Shown here piece after piece: positions 24,488-32,325 of a stretch of DNA of 56,504 nt (the stretch's first letter is position 1; each line of letters opens with the position of its first letter). The notes under the pieces were generated by a model that was given only the letters and a program-made list of their open reading frames with translations, made no database searches and was not told where the DNA came from. Origin of the DNA: Amycolatopsis sp. MtRt-6 (GTDB taxonomy: Bacteria > Actinomycetota > Actinomycetes > Mycobacteriales > Pseudonocardiaceae); NCBI RefSeq assembly GCF_017308975.1, contig NZ_JADWPD010000050.1, positions 1-56,504 of the forward strand, given 5' to 3'. The translations under genes were made by a program, and so were the position numbers.

Positions 24488-24544
24488 CCTCCGCATCGAC
24501 CGGCTGCCGACCATCCCGCCGGTGGACCTGCGCATCGACCGGCT
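24485..24544. repeat. Pair of 21-bp direct repeats, 39 bp apart
   Basis: The segments at 24485-24505 and 24524-24544 are identical except for one base (core CGCATCGACCGGCT). They lie in the 235-bp stretch between the second DinB gene and the hydroxylase gene, which carries no convincing intact gene. Function unknown; probably part of the same duplicated and decayed region. Confidence 0.6.
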
Positions 24545-24631
24545 CGCCGTGCCGCAGTTGCCCGACGGGCCGACCGGGCGCCGGACCAGCTGCTCCCCAG
24601 TCCGGCGCTGGTCGTGCGCGCACCCTACGTC

Positions 24632-24681
24632 TAAATGTCACCGCCGTGTGGCAAATTAAATGTCATCACCGTGTGACAATT
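24632..24681. repeat. Tandem 25-bp repeat, two copies, abutting the hydroxylase stop codon
   Basis: Two head-to-tail 25-bp copies (24632-24656 and 24657-24681) agree at 21 of 25 positions. Each holds a TGTCA half, a CCGTGTG centre and a downstream CAA; the second copy contains TGTCA...TGACA as a short dyad. They sit between converging genes and are richer in A/T than the flanks. They might be a pair of operators or a remnant of an end sequence. No U-run terminator is evident. Confidence 0.65.
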
Positions 24682-25979
24682 CAGCGTAGGCTGACGGCAA
24701 GCTCCCCCGCCGGCTCCGCGACCACCCGCCGGTCCACGACGGACTGCAGGATCTCCCCCACCCGCACCGCGGTGTTCGACAGCAGCGAAGACGTGATGCC
24801 GTGCGTGTGCTCGGTGCCGCCCTGCAGGTAGATCCCGCCGCGCAGGGGCGCTTCCGTCACCAGCCGGTAGTCGCGCTCGACGCGGAGCCGGCCTTCGTCG
24901 TCACGCAGGCACCGCGGGCCCAGTTCGCCGAGCAGCGGCGTCGGGTCCGCGGGCCGGTAACCCGTGGCGTAGACGACCGCGTCGGCCTCCAGCACCGTCT
25001 GCGCGCCGGTCGTCAGCGACTCGACCGTCACCGTGCCCGCGTCGGTCACCTCGACCGGGCGCGAGACGTTGAACAGCCGCAGCCGTTCCACGCCCAGCAC
25101 CTTCTCGCGGTAGACCCGCCGGTAGAGCTCGTCGATCAGGTCGATGTCGACGGCCGAGTAGTTCGTCGCGCCGTGGTAGCGCATCAGGCGGTCCTTGACC
25201 GGCTCGTCCGCGCGGTAGAACTGGTCGACGGCTTCGGGGTCGAAGATCCGGTTGGCGAACGAGCTGTCGTCGGCCGGGCTGTAGCCGTAGCGGGCGAACA
25301 CCGCACACACCTCGGCGCGCGGGAACTCGTCGTGCAGCAACGCGGCGACCTCGGCCGCGCTCTGGCCGGCGCCGACCACCACGAACCGCTTCGGGTCGGC
25401 GTTCTTCAGGCCCTCGACGCGGAACAGCAGCTCGCTGTTGTGCCAGATCCGGTCGCCGGTGGTGACGCCCTCGGGCAGCTGGGCGCGCAGACCCGTGCCC
25501 ATCACGAGGTTCCGGGCCCGCAACGACGTGCCGTCCGAGGCTTCGACGTCGAAGTACGCGACTTCCGGGCCGTCGTACACCGGCTTGATCGCGACGACCT
25601 CGGTGCCGTAGGAGACGACGTCGTCGACCTTCGCGGCCGCCCACTCGAAGTAGTCGTGGAACTCCACGCGCAGCGGGAAGAGGTTCTTGTGGTTGATGAA
25701 GTCGACCAGCCGCCCGGCGGCGTGTAGGTAGTTGAGGAAGCTGAACTCGCTGGTCGGGTTCCGCATGGTGACCAGGTCCTTCAGGAACGACACCTGCATG
25801 GTGGCGGTGTCGATCAGCATCCCGCGGTGCCAGCCGAAGCGCGGCTGCCGCTCGAGGAAGTGGGCGGTCACCGGCTCCCCGGCACCGGCGTTGTGCTCGG
25901 CGAGGGCGATCGCGAGGGCCAGGTTCGACGGTCCGAAGCCCACGCCGACGATGTCGTAGATCGGGACCTCTGCAGTCAT
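24681..25979 (-). CDS. L-ornithine/L-lysine N-monooxygenase (SidA/PvdA/IucD family), siderophore hydroxylase
   Basis: 432 aa. Flavin- and NADPH-dependent N-hydroxylase producing the hydroxamate precursor, most likely N5-hydroxyornithine. Visible signatures: FAD-binding GFGPSNLALA at residues ~13-22, the substrate-region MQVSFLKDLVTMRNPTSEF, the NADPH-binding GAGQSAAE around residue 210 and the C-terminal ATGYRPAD. Length is typical of the family. The substrate (ornithine rather than lysine) is inferred from the neighbouring formyltransferase and NRPS. It is transcribed away from the formyltransferase across a 114-bp gap holding an iron box. The ATG at 25979 follows GAGGGAG at good spacing. 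A partial copy of its last 15 codons occurs at 24432-24487. Confidence 0.94.
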   Translation of the reverse strand: MTAEVPIYDIVGVGFGPSNLALAIALAEHNAGAGEPVTAHFLERQPRFGWHRGMLIDTATMQVSFLKDLVTMRNPTSEFSFLNYLHAAGRLVDFINHKNLFPLRVEFHDYFEWAAAKVDDVVSYGTEVVAIKPVYDGPEVAYFDVEASDGTSLRARNLVMGTGLRAQLPEGVTTGDRIWHNSELLFRVEGLKNADPKRFVVVGAGQSAAEVAALLHDEFPRAEVCAVFARYGYSPADDSSFANRIFDPEAVDQFYRADEPVKDRLMRYHGATNYSAVDIDLIDELYRRVYREKVLGVERLRLFNVSRPVEVTDAGTVTVESLTTGAQTVLEADAVVYATGYRPADPTPLLGELGPRCLRDDEGRLRVERDYRLVTEAPLRGGIYLQGGTEHTHGITSSLLSNTAVRVGEILQSVVDRRVVAEPAGELAVSLR

Positions 25980-26027
25980 GTTGCTCCCTCGCGCGCTCCG
26001 GTACGGTTCAGGGAACCCTAACCTAAC

Positions 26028-26046
26028 TTAGGCGAGCCTCGCCTAG
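26028..26046. promoter_or_regulatory. Iron box between hydroxylase and formyltransferase genes
   Basis: TTAGGCGAGCCTCGCCTAG matches the iron-box pattern at about 14 of 19 positions. It is preceded by extra half-sites (CCTAACCTAA at 26018-26027), giving overlapping TTAGG-type repeats on both strands. The gap serves two divergent genes, so one site cluster can control both the hydroxylase and the formyltransferase. Confidence 0.78.
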
Positions 26047-26093
26047 TACGTTCGTGGTGATGTTCGTCCCCCGACCATGAAAGGCACTCTCGA

Positions 26094-27038
26094 ATGCGCG
26101 TGGCGATGTTCGGCTACCAGACCTGGGGGCACCGGACCCTCCAGGCGCTCATCGACGCCGGCCACGAGGTCGCCCTCGTGGTCACCCACCCGAAGAGCGA
26201 CCACGCCTACGAGCGGATCTGGGCCGACTCGGTCGCCGACCTCGCCGCGGCGCACGACATCCGGGTGCTGCTGCGCAACCGCCCGGACGACGCGGAGTTG
26301 CTGGCCGAGCTCAAGGCCGCCGACCTCGACCTGATCGTGGCGAACAACTGGCGGACCTGGCTGCCGCCGGAGATCTTCGAGCTGCCCCGGCACGGCACCC
26401 TGAACATCCACGACTCCCTGCTGCCGGCGTACGCGGGCTTCTCGCCGCTCATCTGGGCCGTGATCAACGGCGAGCCGGAAGTCGGCGTGACCGCCCACAT
26501 GATGGACGGCGAGCTCGACGCCGGGGACATCGTGCTGCAGCGCGCCATCCCGGTCGGGCCGGCCGACACCACGACCGACCTCTTCCACCGCACGGTCGAC
26601 CTCATCGCGCCGATCACCGCCGAAGCCATCTCGCTGATCGAGACCGGCTACACCCCGGTGCCGCAGGACCGGTCGAAGGCGAGCTTCTTCCACAAGCGGG
26701 CGAAGCGGGACAGCCTGATCGACTGGACGCTGCCGCCCGCGGACATCGAGCGGTTCGTGCGCGCGCTGTCCGACCCGTACCCGAACGCGTTCGCCTACCA
26801 CCGCGGCCAGGAGCTGCGGATCCTCAAGGCGTCGGTCTCGCAGGGCCACTACGGCGGCACGCCCGGCCGGATCTTCATCCGGGAGGGCGACGGCGTGGTG
26901 ATCGTCGCCGGGCCGGACGCCCGCCGCGGCCAGTCCCCCGGCCTGCTCGTCGAGCGCGTCCGCACCGCCGACGGGACCGAGCTGCCGGCGCACGAGTACT
27001 TCAAGACGATGGGCGGCTACCTCACCGACCGCCCGTAA
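26094..27038 (+). CDS. Hydroxyornithine formyltransferase (methionyl-tRNA formyltransferase-like, CchA type)
   Basis: 314 aa. Transfers a formyl group from 10-formyl-tetrahydrofolate, here probably onto N5-hydroxyornithine to give a formyl-hydroxamate ligand. The catalytic triad of this fold is present: Asn104 and His106 in LNIHDSLLPAYAGFSP and Asp142 in ELDAGDI, equivalent to N108, H110 and D146 of E. coli Fmt. A C-terminal Fmt-like domain follows (DWTLPPADIERFVRALSDPYP). The protein is shorter and more divergent than a housekeeping Fmt. It lies divergent from the hydroxylase with an iron box between, which supports a siderophore role. The start ATG follows AAAGG by 10 nt. Confidence 0.9.
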   Translation: MRVAMFGYQTWGHRTLQALIDAGHEVALVVTHPKSDHAYERIWADSVADLAAAHDIRVLLRNRPDDAELLAELKAADLDLIVANNWRTWLPPEIFELPRHGTLNIHDSLLPAYAGFSPLIWAVINGEPEVGVTAHMMDGELDAGDIVLQRAIPVGPADTTTDLFHRTVDLIAPITAEAISLIETGYTPVPQDRSKASFFHKRAKRDSLIDWTLPPADIERFVRALSDPYPNAFAYHRGQELRILKASVSQGHYGGTPGRIFIREGDGVVIVAGPDARRGQSPGLLVERVRTADGTELPAHEYFKTMGGYLTDRP

Positions 27039-27045
27039 CCGGTGA

Positions 27046-27093
27046 GCGGGACATCCCTTGGCGGCGGCCGCGCCGGTGAGCAGGATGTCCCGC
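27046..27093. promoter_or_regulatory. 11-bp inverted repeat between formyltransferase and alpha-galactosidase genes
   Basis: GCGGGACATCC (27046-27056) pairs perfectly with GGATGTCCCGC (27083-27093), with a 26-nt GC-rich spacer. Each arm is next to a GGTGAGC copy in direct orientation. The right arm touches the alpha-galactosidase ATG. It could be a terminator for the formyltransferase mRNA, or an operator that blocks translation or transcription of the next gene. Confidence 0.5.
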
Positions 27094-29184
27094 ATGGCCG
27101 GGATCAGTTTCCTCGACGGACACCGCACCTGGGTGCTCACCGGGGAGTCGAGCACATACGCGCTGCGGCTCGGCGAAGACGACGTCCCGGTGCACGTCTA
27201 CTGGGGACCCGCGCTGGCCGACGCCGACGTCGTCGCGCTGATCGGGAAACCGCTTCCCCGGTGGGACGGCTTCAACGACCCGGACGAGGGGCTCGACGAA
27301 CTCGCCGCCGACGGCGGCACCCGGTACTGGACGCCGGCCCTGCAGGTCCGGTTCGCCGACGGGACGCGGGCGCTCGAATGGCGTTACTCCGATTACGCGG
27401 CGACCGACGATCACCTGCGGCTGTTCTTCGCGGACCGGCACTACCCGCTGCGGATCACGCTGCACTACCGGCTGCGCGGCGATGTCCTCGAACGGTGGAC
27501 CTCGCTTTCCGCCGACACGGACGTCGAAGTCGTCCGGGCCGACTCGGCCACCTGGGCGCTGCCGGTCTTCGAGGACTACCGGCTCAGCCACGTCACCGGC
27601 CGGTGGGCGGCGGAGACGCAGCTGGTGCGTCAGCTCGCGCCGCACGGCGAGACCGTGTTCGCCAGCCGCCGCGGGATCACCGGCCACCACGCCAACCCGT
27701 GGGTGATGGTCGACGACGGCACGGCGACCGAGCGCCACGGCGAGGTCTACGGCGTCGCGCTGGCGTGGAGCGGGTCGTGGCGGCTGACCACCACGCGTTC
27801 GTCGACCGGGCGGCTGACGGTGAGTGGCGGCTTCGGCCAGGACGGCGTCGTCCACCGCGTCGGACCCGGTCGTCCGCTGGTCACCCCCGTGTCCGCCGGG
27901 CTGTACACCGACGGCGGGTTCGGCGCGGCGAGCCGCGCGTGGCACGCCTACGTCCTCGCGCACGTCCTGCCGCACCCCGGCGAGCTGCGGCCGGTGCTCT
28001 ACAACTCGTGGGAGGCCACGGGTTTCGACGTCACCGAGGCCGGCCAGCGCGCCCTCGCCGAGCAGGCGGCGGCACTCGGCGTCGAGCTGTTCGTGATGGA
28101 CGACGGCTGGTTCGGCGCCCGCACCGGCGACCACGCCGGGCTCGGCGACTGGCACGTCAACCGCGCCCGCTTCCCCGACGGGCTGAAACCGCTGGTCGAC
28201 GCCGTGCACGGGCTCGGCATGCGGTTCGGCATCTGGGTCGAGCCCGAGATGGTCAACCCCGACAGCGACCTCTACCGCGCCCATCCGGACTGGGTGCTGC
28301 ACGACCCGCACCGGCGCCGGTCGGAGCTGCGGCGGCAGCTGGTGCTCAACTTCGCGCGCCCGGACGTCGCCGCGTGGGCGCACGAATGGCTGGACCGGCT
28401 CGTCGGCTCGCACGGCATCGACTTCCTCAAGTGGGACATGAACCGGCCGTTCAGCGAAGCGGGCTGGCCCGGCGAAGCCGACCAGGACCGGCTGTGGGTC
28501 GAGCACACCCGCGCGGTGTACGCGCTGCTCGACCGGCTGCGCGCGGACCACCCGGACCTGCGGATCGAGTCGTGCTCGGGCGGCGGCGGACGGATCGACC
28601 TCGGCGTGCTCGCCCGCACCGACCAGGTCTGGACGTCCGACAACACCGACGCGCTCGACCGGCTGCGGATCCAGCACGGCTACGGCCAGCTCTACCCGGC
28701 CCGCGCGATGGCGGCGTGGGTCACCGACAACCCGAACTTCGTGACGGCGCGGTCGGTGCCGCTGCGATTCCGGTTCCACGTCGCCATGGCCGGCGTGCTC
28801 GGCCTCGGCGGCGACATCGTGCACTGGCCCGACGACGATCTCGCGCTCGCCCGGGATCTCGTGGCGCTGTACAAGGACATCCGGCCGGTCGTGCAGCACG
28901 GTGCGCTGTATCGGCTCCGGCCGCCGGTCGACGACGGTCTGACGGCTTTGTCGTACGTCCACGGCGATCGGGTGGCCGTGTTCGCCTACCGGCAGGCCGC
29001 GCACTTCAACGCGCCGGAGCGGCCGCTGCGGTTGGCCGGCCTCGATCGGGGCGGGCGGTACCGCGACCCGGATTCGGGCCGCACGTACAGCGGCGCCGCG
29101 CTGCTCGCGCACGGCCTTCCGCTGGCCTTGCCGGCCGGTGACTTCGCCAGCGTGGTCGTCCGCCTCGATCGCATAAAGATCTGA
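27094..29184 (+). CDS. Alpha-galactosidase, glycoside hydrolase family 36
   Basis: 696 aa from the ATG at 27094 (the frame opens earlier, at a TTG, but AGGA lies 8 nt before this ATG). Layout is that of GH36 enzymes: N-terminal beta-supersandwich, then a TIM barrel with YNSWEATGFDV (~304), FVMDDGWFG (~333), nucleophile Asp448 in KWDMNR, ESCSGGGGRID (~492-502) and acid/base Asp516 in SDNTD. No signal peptide is seen, so it is probably cytoplasmic and cleaves imported alpha-galactosides (melibiose or raffinose type). The sugar ABC importer genes follow directly, suggesting one catabolic unit. It is not obviously linked to the siderophore locus. Confidence 0.93.
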   Translation: MAGISFLDGHRTWVLTGESSTYALRLGEDDVPVHVYWGPALADADVVALIGKPLPRWDGFNDPDEGLDELAADGGTRYWTPALQVRFADGTRALEWRYSDYAATDDHLRLFFADRHYPLRITLHYRLRGDVLERWTSLSADTDVEVVRADSATWALPVFEDYRLSHVTGRWAAETQLVRQLAPHGETVFASRRGITGHHANPWVMVDDGTATERHGEVYGVALAWSGSWRLTTTRSSTGRLTVSGGFGQDGVVHRVGPGRPLVTPVSAGLYTDGGFGAASRAWHAYVLAHVLPHPGELRPVLYNSWEATGFDVTEAGQRALAEQAAALGVELFVMDDGWFGARTGDHAGLGDWHVNRARFPDGLKPLVDAVHGLGMRFGIWVEPEMVNPDSDLYRAHPDWVLHDPHRRRSELRRQLVLNFARPDVAAWAHEWLDRLVGSHGIDFLKWDMNRPFSEAGWPGEADQDRLWVEHTRAVYALLDRLRADHPDLRIESCSGGGGRIDLGVLARTDQVWTSDNTDALDRLRIQHGYGQLYPARAMAAWVTDNPNFVTARSVPLRFRFHVAMAGVLGLGGDIVHWPDDDLALARDLVALYKDIRPVVQHGALYRLRPPVDDGLTALSYVHGDRVAVFAYRQAAHFNAPERPLRLAGLDRGGRYRDPDSGRTYSGAALLAHGLPLALPAGDFASVVVRLDRIKI

Positions 29185-29225
29185 TCTATCTCCCTGTCTT
29201 TGCGACCCTTTCGCCCACTTGACGC

Positions 29226-29254
29226 TTGACATCGTCGAATAGGTCCGATGAAAT
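29226..29254 (+). promoter_or_regulatory. Candidate promoter of the sugar ABC importer operon
   Basis: TTGACA at 29226-29231 and TGAAAT at 29249-29254 are separated by 17 bp, matching the spacing of housekeeping-sigma promoters. The -35 is perfect; the -10 is weaker. It lies 38 bp upstream of the binding-protein start, in the only A/T-richer stretch of the area. Confidence 0.45.
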
Positions 29255-29262
29255 GCGCCATA

Positions 29263-29276
29263 CATCACATATGATG
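29263..29276. promoter_or_regulatory. Short dyad (CATCA-N4-TGATG) upstream of the sugar importer
   Basis: CATCACATATGATG lies just downstream of the candidate promoter and 15 bp before the start codon, a position where a repressor would block transcription. No regulator gene is adjacent, so the cognate protein is unknown. Confidence 0.35.
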
Positions 29277-29291
29277 GAAGGTGGCTCGGAC

Positions 29292-30557
29292 ATGAGACGG
29301 TCCCTGGCGCTGGGCGCGGCGGCACTTTTGGCGGTGAGCGCGTGCTCGGTCGGCTCGAACACCGGCGGCGGCGCGGAGATCACCTTCCTGACCTTCGAAA
29401 CGCCGAACCTGACCCCGGCGTACTGGGACGCCGCCATCAAGCGTGTCACCGACAAGAACCCGGGCGTGAAGGTCAAGAAGCTCGTCGCGCCGACCGCGGA
29501 CGGGCGGACGTCGTACGCGAAGCAGCTGCTGCAGTCGGGCCAGTTCCCGGACGTGATGATCGCGGTGGACTCGGCCGGCTTCGCCGAGGCGGGCAACCTC
29601 TACGCGTGGACGCCCGAGGAGCTGAAGGACTTCCAGTTCCCGCAGGCCAACCCGGTGAACGGCAAGTACTACCAGCTGCCGGCCAACACCCAGACGATCC
29701 CGCCGATCTACTACAACAAGAAGATGTTCGCCGACGCGGGCATCGCGGCGCCGCCGAAGACGTGGGACGAGCTGGTCGCCGACGCCGGCCGCCTCAAGGA
29801 CAAGGGCTACGCGCCGTTCACCATCGGCGGCGGCAAGGACGGCTTCCCGTCGTCGATGATCCTGTCCGGCCTGGTCAGCACCGAGGTCTACAACACGATG
29901 CCGGACTGGCTCACCCAGCGCCGTCAGGACAAGGTGAAGTTCGCCGATCCCGCGTTCCAGCACGCGTTCGCGAAGCTCGCCGACCTCGCGGCTGCGGGCT
30001 ACGTGGACAAGACGAGCGTGTCCCGCGACTACGCGGCGACCGAGCAGGCGTTCCTCGACGGCCAGGGCGCGATGTACCCGATGGGCAACTGGTTCGCCGC
30101 CAACGCCGACTCGAAGAAGCACGACTTCGAGGTGGGCGTGTTCAACTTCCCCACCGAGGACGGCAGGCTCGTGGTCCCGGCCTACACCGGCGGCGGCATG
30201 ATCGTGAACGCCAAGGCGGCGAACCTCGACGCCGCACGGAAGTTCGCGCTGGGCTTCCAGCTCGACAAGGACCAGCTGGACGCGTCCGTCAAGGCCGACG
30301 GGCTGTTCCCGGCGATCAAGGGTTACACACCGCCGTCCGACGTCGGGCCGACGTTCAAGGCCGGGTATGAGCTGTACGCGCAGGCGGTGCGGGAGAACGC
30401 CGTGGTGCACGCGTTCCGGTGGGAGACCGCCGACGACGGGTTGTTGCCGGGGATGAAGGACAAGGTCGACCAGGCCGCCCAGGACGTCATCACCGGCCGC
30501 AGGTCCGTGGCGGAGGCGTGCGCGTTCCTGGACACCGAGTGGGCGAAGGCGGGCTGA
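29292..30557 (+). CDS. Sugar ABC transporter substrate-binding lipoprotein (family 1 type)
   Basis: 421 aa. Signal peptide MRRSLALGAAALLAVSAC with the lipobox cysteine at residue 18, so the mature protein is membrane-anchored outside the cell. The start at 29292 is chosen because an upstream extension would bury the signal sequence. Features of carbohydrate-binding proteins follow: PDVMIAVDSAGFAEAG, YYNKKMFADAGIAAPPKTWDELVADAGRLK, and a C-terminal helical part. Position after an alpha-galactosidase suggests an alpha-galactoside ligand. The two permease genes follow immediately; no ATPase gene is present, so a shared MsiK-type ATPase elsewhere probably energises it. Confidence 0.92.
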   Translation: MRRSLALGAAALLAVSACSVGSNTGGGAEITFLTFETPNLTPAYWDAAIKRVTDKNPGVKVKKLVAPTADGRTSYAKQLLQSGQFPDVMIAVDSAGFAEAGNLYAWTPEELKDFQFPQANPVNGKYYQLPANTQTIPPIYYNKKMFADAGIAAPPKTWDELVADAGRLKDKGYAPFTIGGGKDGFPSSMILSGLVSTEVYNTMPDWLTQRRQDKVKFADPAFQHAFAKLADLAAAGYVDKTSVSRDYAATEQAFLDGQGAMYPMGNWFAANADSKKHDFEVGVFNFPTEDGRLVVPAYTGGGMIVNAKAANLDAARKFALGFQLDKDQLDASVKADGLFPAIKGYTPPSDVGPTFKAGYELYAQAVRENAVVHAFRWETADDGLLPGMKDKVDQAAQDVITGRRSVAEACAFLDTEWAKAG

Positions 30558-30562
30558 CGTCC

Positions 30563-31492
30563 TTGACCGCCGTCGCCGCGCCCCCGTCCCCACCCCGCCC
30601 GGTCGCCCGCCGCCGGCCGGTGCTGCCACGGCTGGCGCACTTCGCGTCGTTCGGCGCACCGGGCGTGCTGGTCTATTCGTGCTTCGTGATGGCGCCGATC
30701 CTGATCAGCTTCGGGTACAGCCTGACGAACCACAACCCGTTCAAACCACCGGTGAAGTTCGTCGGTTTCGAGAACTACCGGCTGCTGTTCACCGATTCGC
30801 AGTTCCTCACGGCGTTGCAGGTGACGACGATCCTGACGGTGATCGTGGTGATCGTGCCCAACGTCCTGGGTCTCGGCGTGGCGTTGCTGCTGGACCGGAA
30901 AGGCTGGCTGTACAACGCTTTGCGGAGCGTGTTCTTCACGCCGGTGATCCTCAGTTCGGTGGTGGTGTCGATCGTCTGGTCCCGGTTGCTCGACGACCGC
31001 GGGCCGCTGAACACCCTGTTGCGTTCACTAGGGGTTGCCGACCCGCCGGGCTGGCTGTCCGACCCGGACGTGGCGCTGTATTCGGTGGCGTCGATCGTGT
31101 GCTGGCAGATGCTCGGGTTCTGCGTCGTGGTGTACCTGGCGGGGCTGCAGGGGGTGCCACCGGAGCTGCTGGAGGCGGCGGAGATCGACGGCGCGGGGCC
31201 GGTGCGCCGGTTCCGCGCGGTGACGTGGCCGCTGCTGGCGCCGTCACTGACGATCAACACGGTGGTACTGCTGATCTCGGCGTTCAAGACGTACGACTAC
31301 GTCAAGGTGATCACCAACGGCGGCCCGGGTTCCGGAGCCACGGCAACGATCGCGTTCGGCGTGCTGCAGACGGGATTCGACTCGAACCACGTCGGTTACG
31401 CCTCGGCGATGGCGGTGGTGATGCTGGTGATCGTGGCGGCGGTGACGACGGTGGTGTTGAACTTCCTGCGCCGCCGGGAGGTGGACCTGTGA
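30563..31492 (+). CDS. Sugar ABC transporter permease (MalF-like)
   Basis: 309 aa from a TTG at 30563, six nt after the binding-protein stop. The exact start is uncertain: a GTG at 30539 is also in frame but would overlap the previous gene. About six membrane segments. The EAA loop that docks the ATPase is visible as PPELLEAAEIDGAGPVRRF. It is the larger permease half of a CUT1-type carbohydrate importer. Its stop overlaps the start of the next permease by 4 nt (GTGA), a common coupled arrangement. Confidence 0.88.
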   Translation: MTAVAAPPSPPRPVARRRPVLPRLAHFASFGAPGVLVYSCFVMAPILISFGYSLTNHNPFKPPVKFVGFENYRLLFTDSQFLTALQVTTILTVIVVIVPNVLGLGVALLLDRKGWLYNALRSVFFTPVILSSVVVSIVWSRLLDDRGPLNTLLRSLGVADPPGWLSDPDVALYSVASIVCWQMLGFCVVVYLAGLQGVPPELLEAAEIDGAGPVRRFRAVTWPLLAPSLTINTVVLLISAFKTYDYVKVITNGGPGSGATATIAFGVLQTGFDSNHVGYASAMAVVMLVIVAAVTTVVLNFLRRREVDL

Positions 31493-32325
31493 GCTCTCGC
31501 CCTCGTTCCCGTTCTTTGGTCCGGCCCGTGTTCGCCTTGCTCGTCAGCGCGGTGTTCTTCATCCCGTTGTACTTGGTGCTGGCCAACGTCTTCAAGCGGG
31601 GCGAGCGGATCGCCCCGTCGCCGGCGTCGCTGCCGCTACCGCCGACGCTGGCGAACATCCACGCGGTGCTGACCCGCCCGGACGGGCTGTTCTGGGTGAG
31701 CCTGACCAACAGCATCGTGGTGACGGCGTCGTCGATCGTGGTGCTGACGGTGCTGTCGGCGATGCTCGGCCACTACCTGGCGCGGTCGAGCAGGCGGTGG
31801 ACGAAGGTCCTCACGCTGGTCCTGCTGGCCGGGCTGATGATCCCACCGCAGGTGATCCTGATCCCGATCACCGACGTCCTCCGCGTCACCCACCTCATGG
31901 CGACGTTGCAAGGACTGATCCTGTTCAACGTCGGGTACTACGTGCCCTTCGGGGTGTTCGTGTTCACGGGATTCATCCGAGGAGTGCCGGTGGAACTGGA
32001 GGAAGCGGCCCTCCTCGACGGCGCAAGCCGCATGCAGGCATTCTGGCGAGTGGTCTTCCCGTTGCTCCGCCCGGCCACGGCATCGGTCTTGATCTTCCTG
32101 GGCGTCTGGATCTGGAACGACTTCATCGACCCGTTGATCATTTTGGGCCCCAGCCAGGGAACCACGATCACGACGGGCATCTACCGCTCGATCGGCCAGT
32201 ACCAGGCGGACTTGGGAAGCGTGTTCGCGCTGATGTTCCTGGCAACACTGCCGGTGTTGATCTTTTACCTCGCACTGCAGAAGCAGTTCGTGAAGGGCCT
32301 GACCGGAGGGGCAACAAAAGGGTGA
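31489..32325 (+). CDS. Sugar ABC transporter permease (MalG-like)
   Basis: 278 aa, GTG start overlapping the upstream stop by 4 nt. Basic N-terminus, then about six membrane segments. The EAA loop reads VPVELEEAALLDGASRMQAF, and the protein ends KQFVKGLTGGATKG as many CUT1 permeases do. With the preceding gene it forms the channel for the sugar importer. The stop codon lies inside the first, inverted copy of the palindrome array that fills the next 450 bp. Confidence 0.9.
   Translation: MSSRPRSRSLVRPVFALLVSAVFFIPLYLVLANVFKRGERIAPSPASLPLPPTLANIHAVLTRPDGLFWVSLTNSIVVTASSIVVLTVLSAMLGHYLARSSRRWTKVLTLVLLAGLMIPPQVILIPITDVLRVTHLMATLQGLILFNVGYYVPFGVFVFTGFIRGVPVELEEAALLDGASRMQAFWRVVFPLLRPATASVLIFLGVWIWNDFIDPLIILGPSQGTTITTGIYRSIGQYQADLGSVFALMFLATLPVLIFYLALQKQFVKGLTGGATKG

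Noticed and set aside
24486..24640. Plus-strand frame reading DLRIDRLPTIPPVDLRIDRL.
   Set aside because: The protein-like look comes from the 39-bp-spaced direct repeat; the frame has no start codon or ribosome site and ends quickly.
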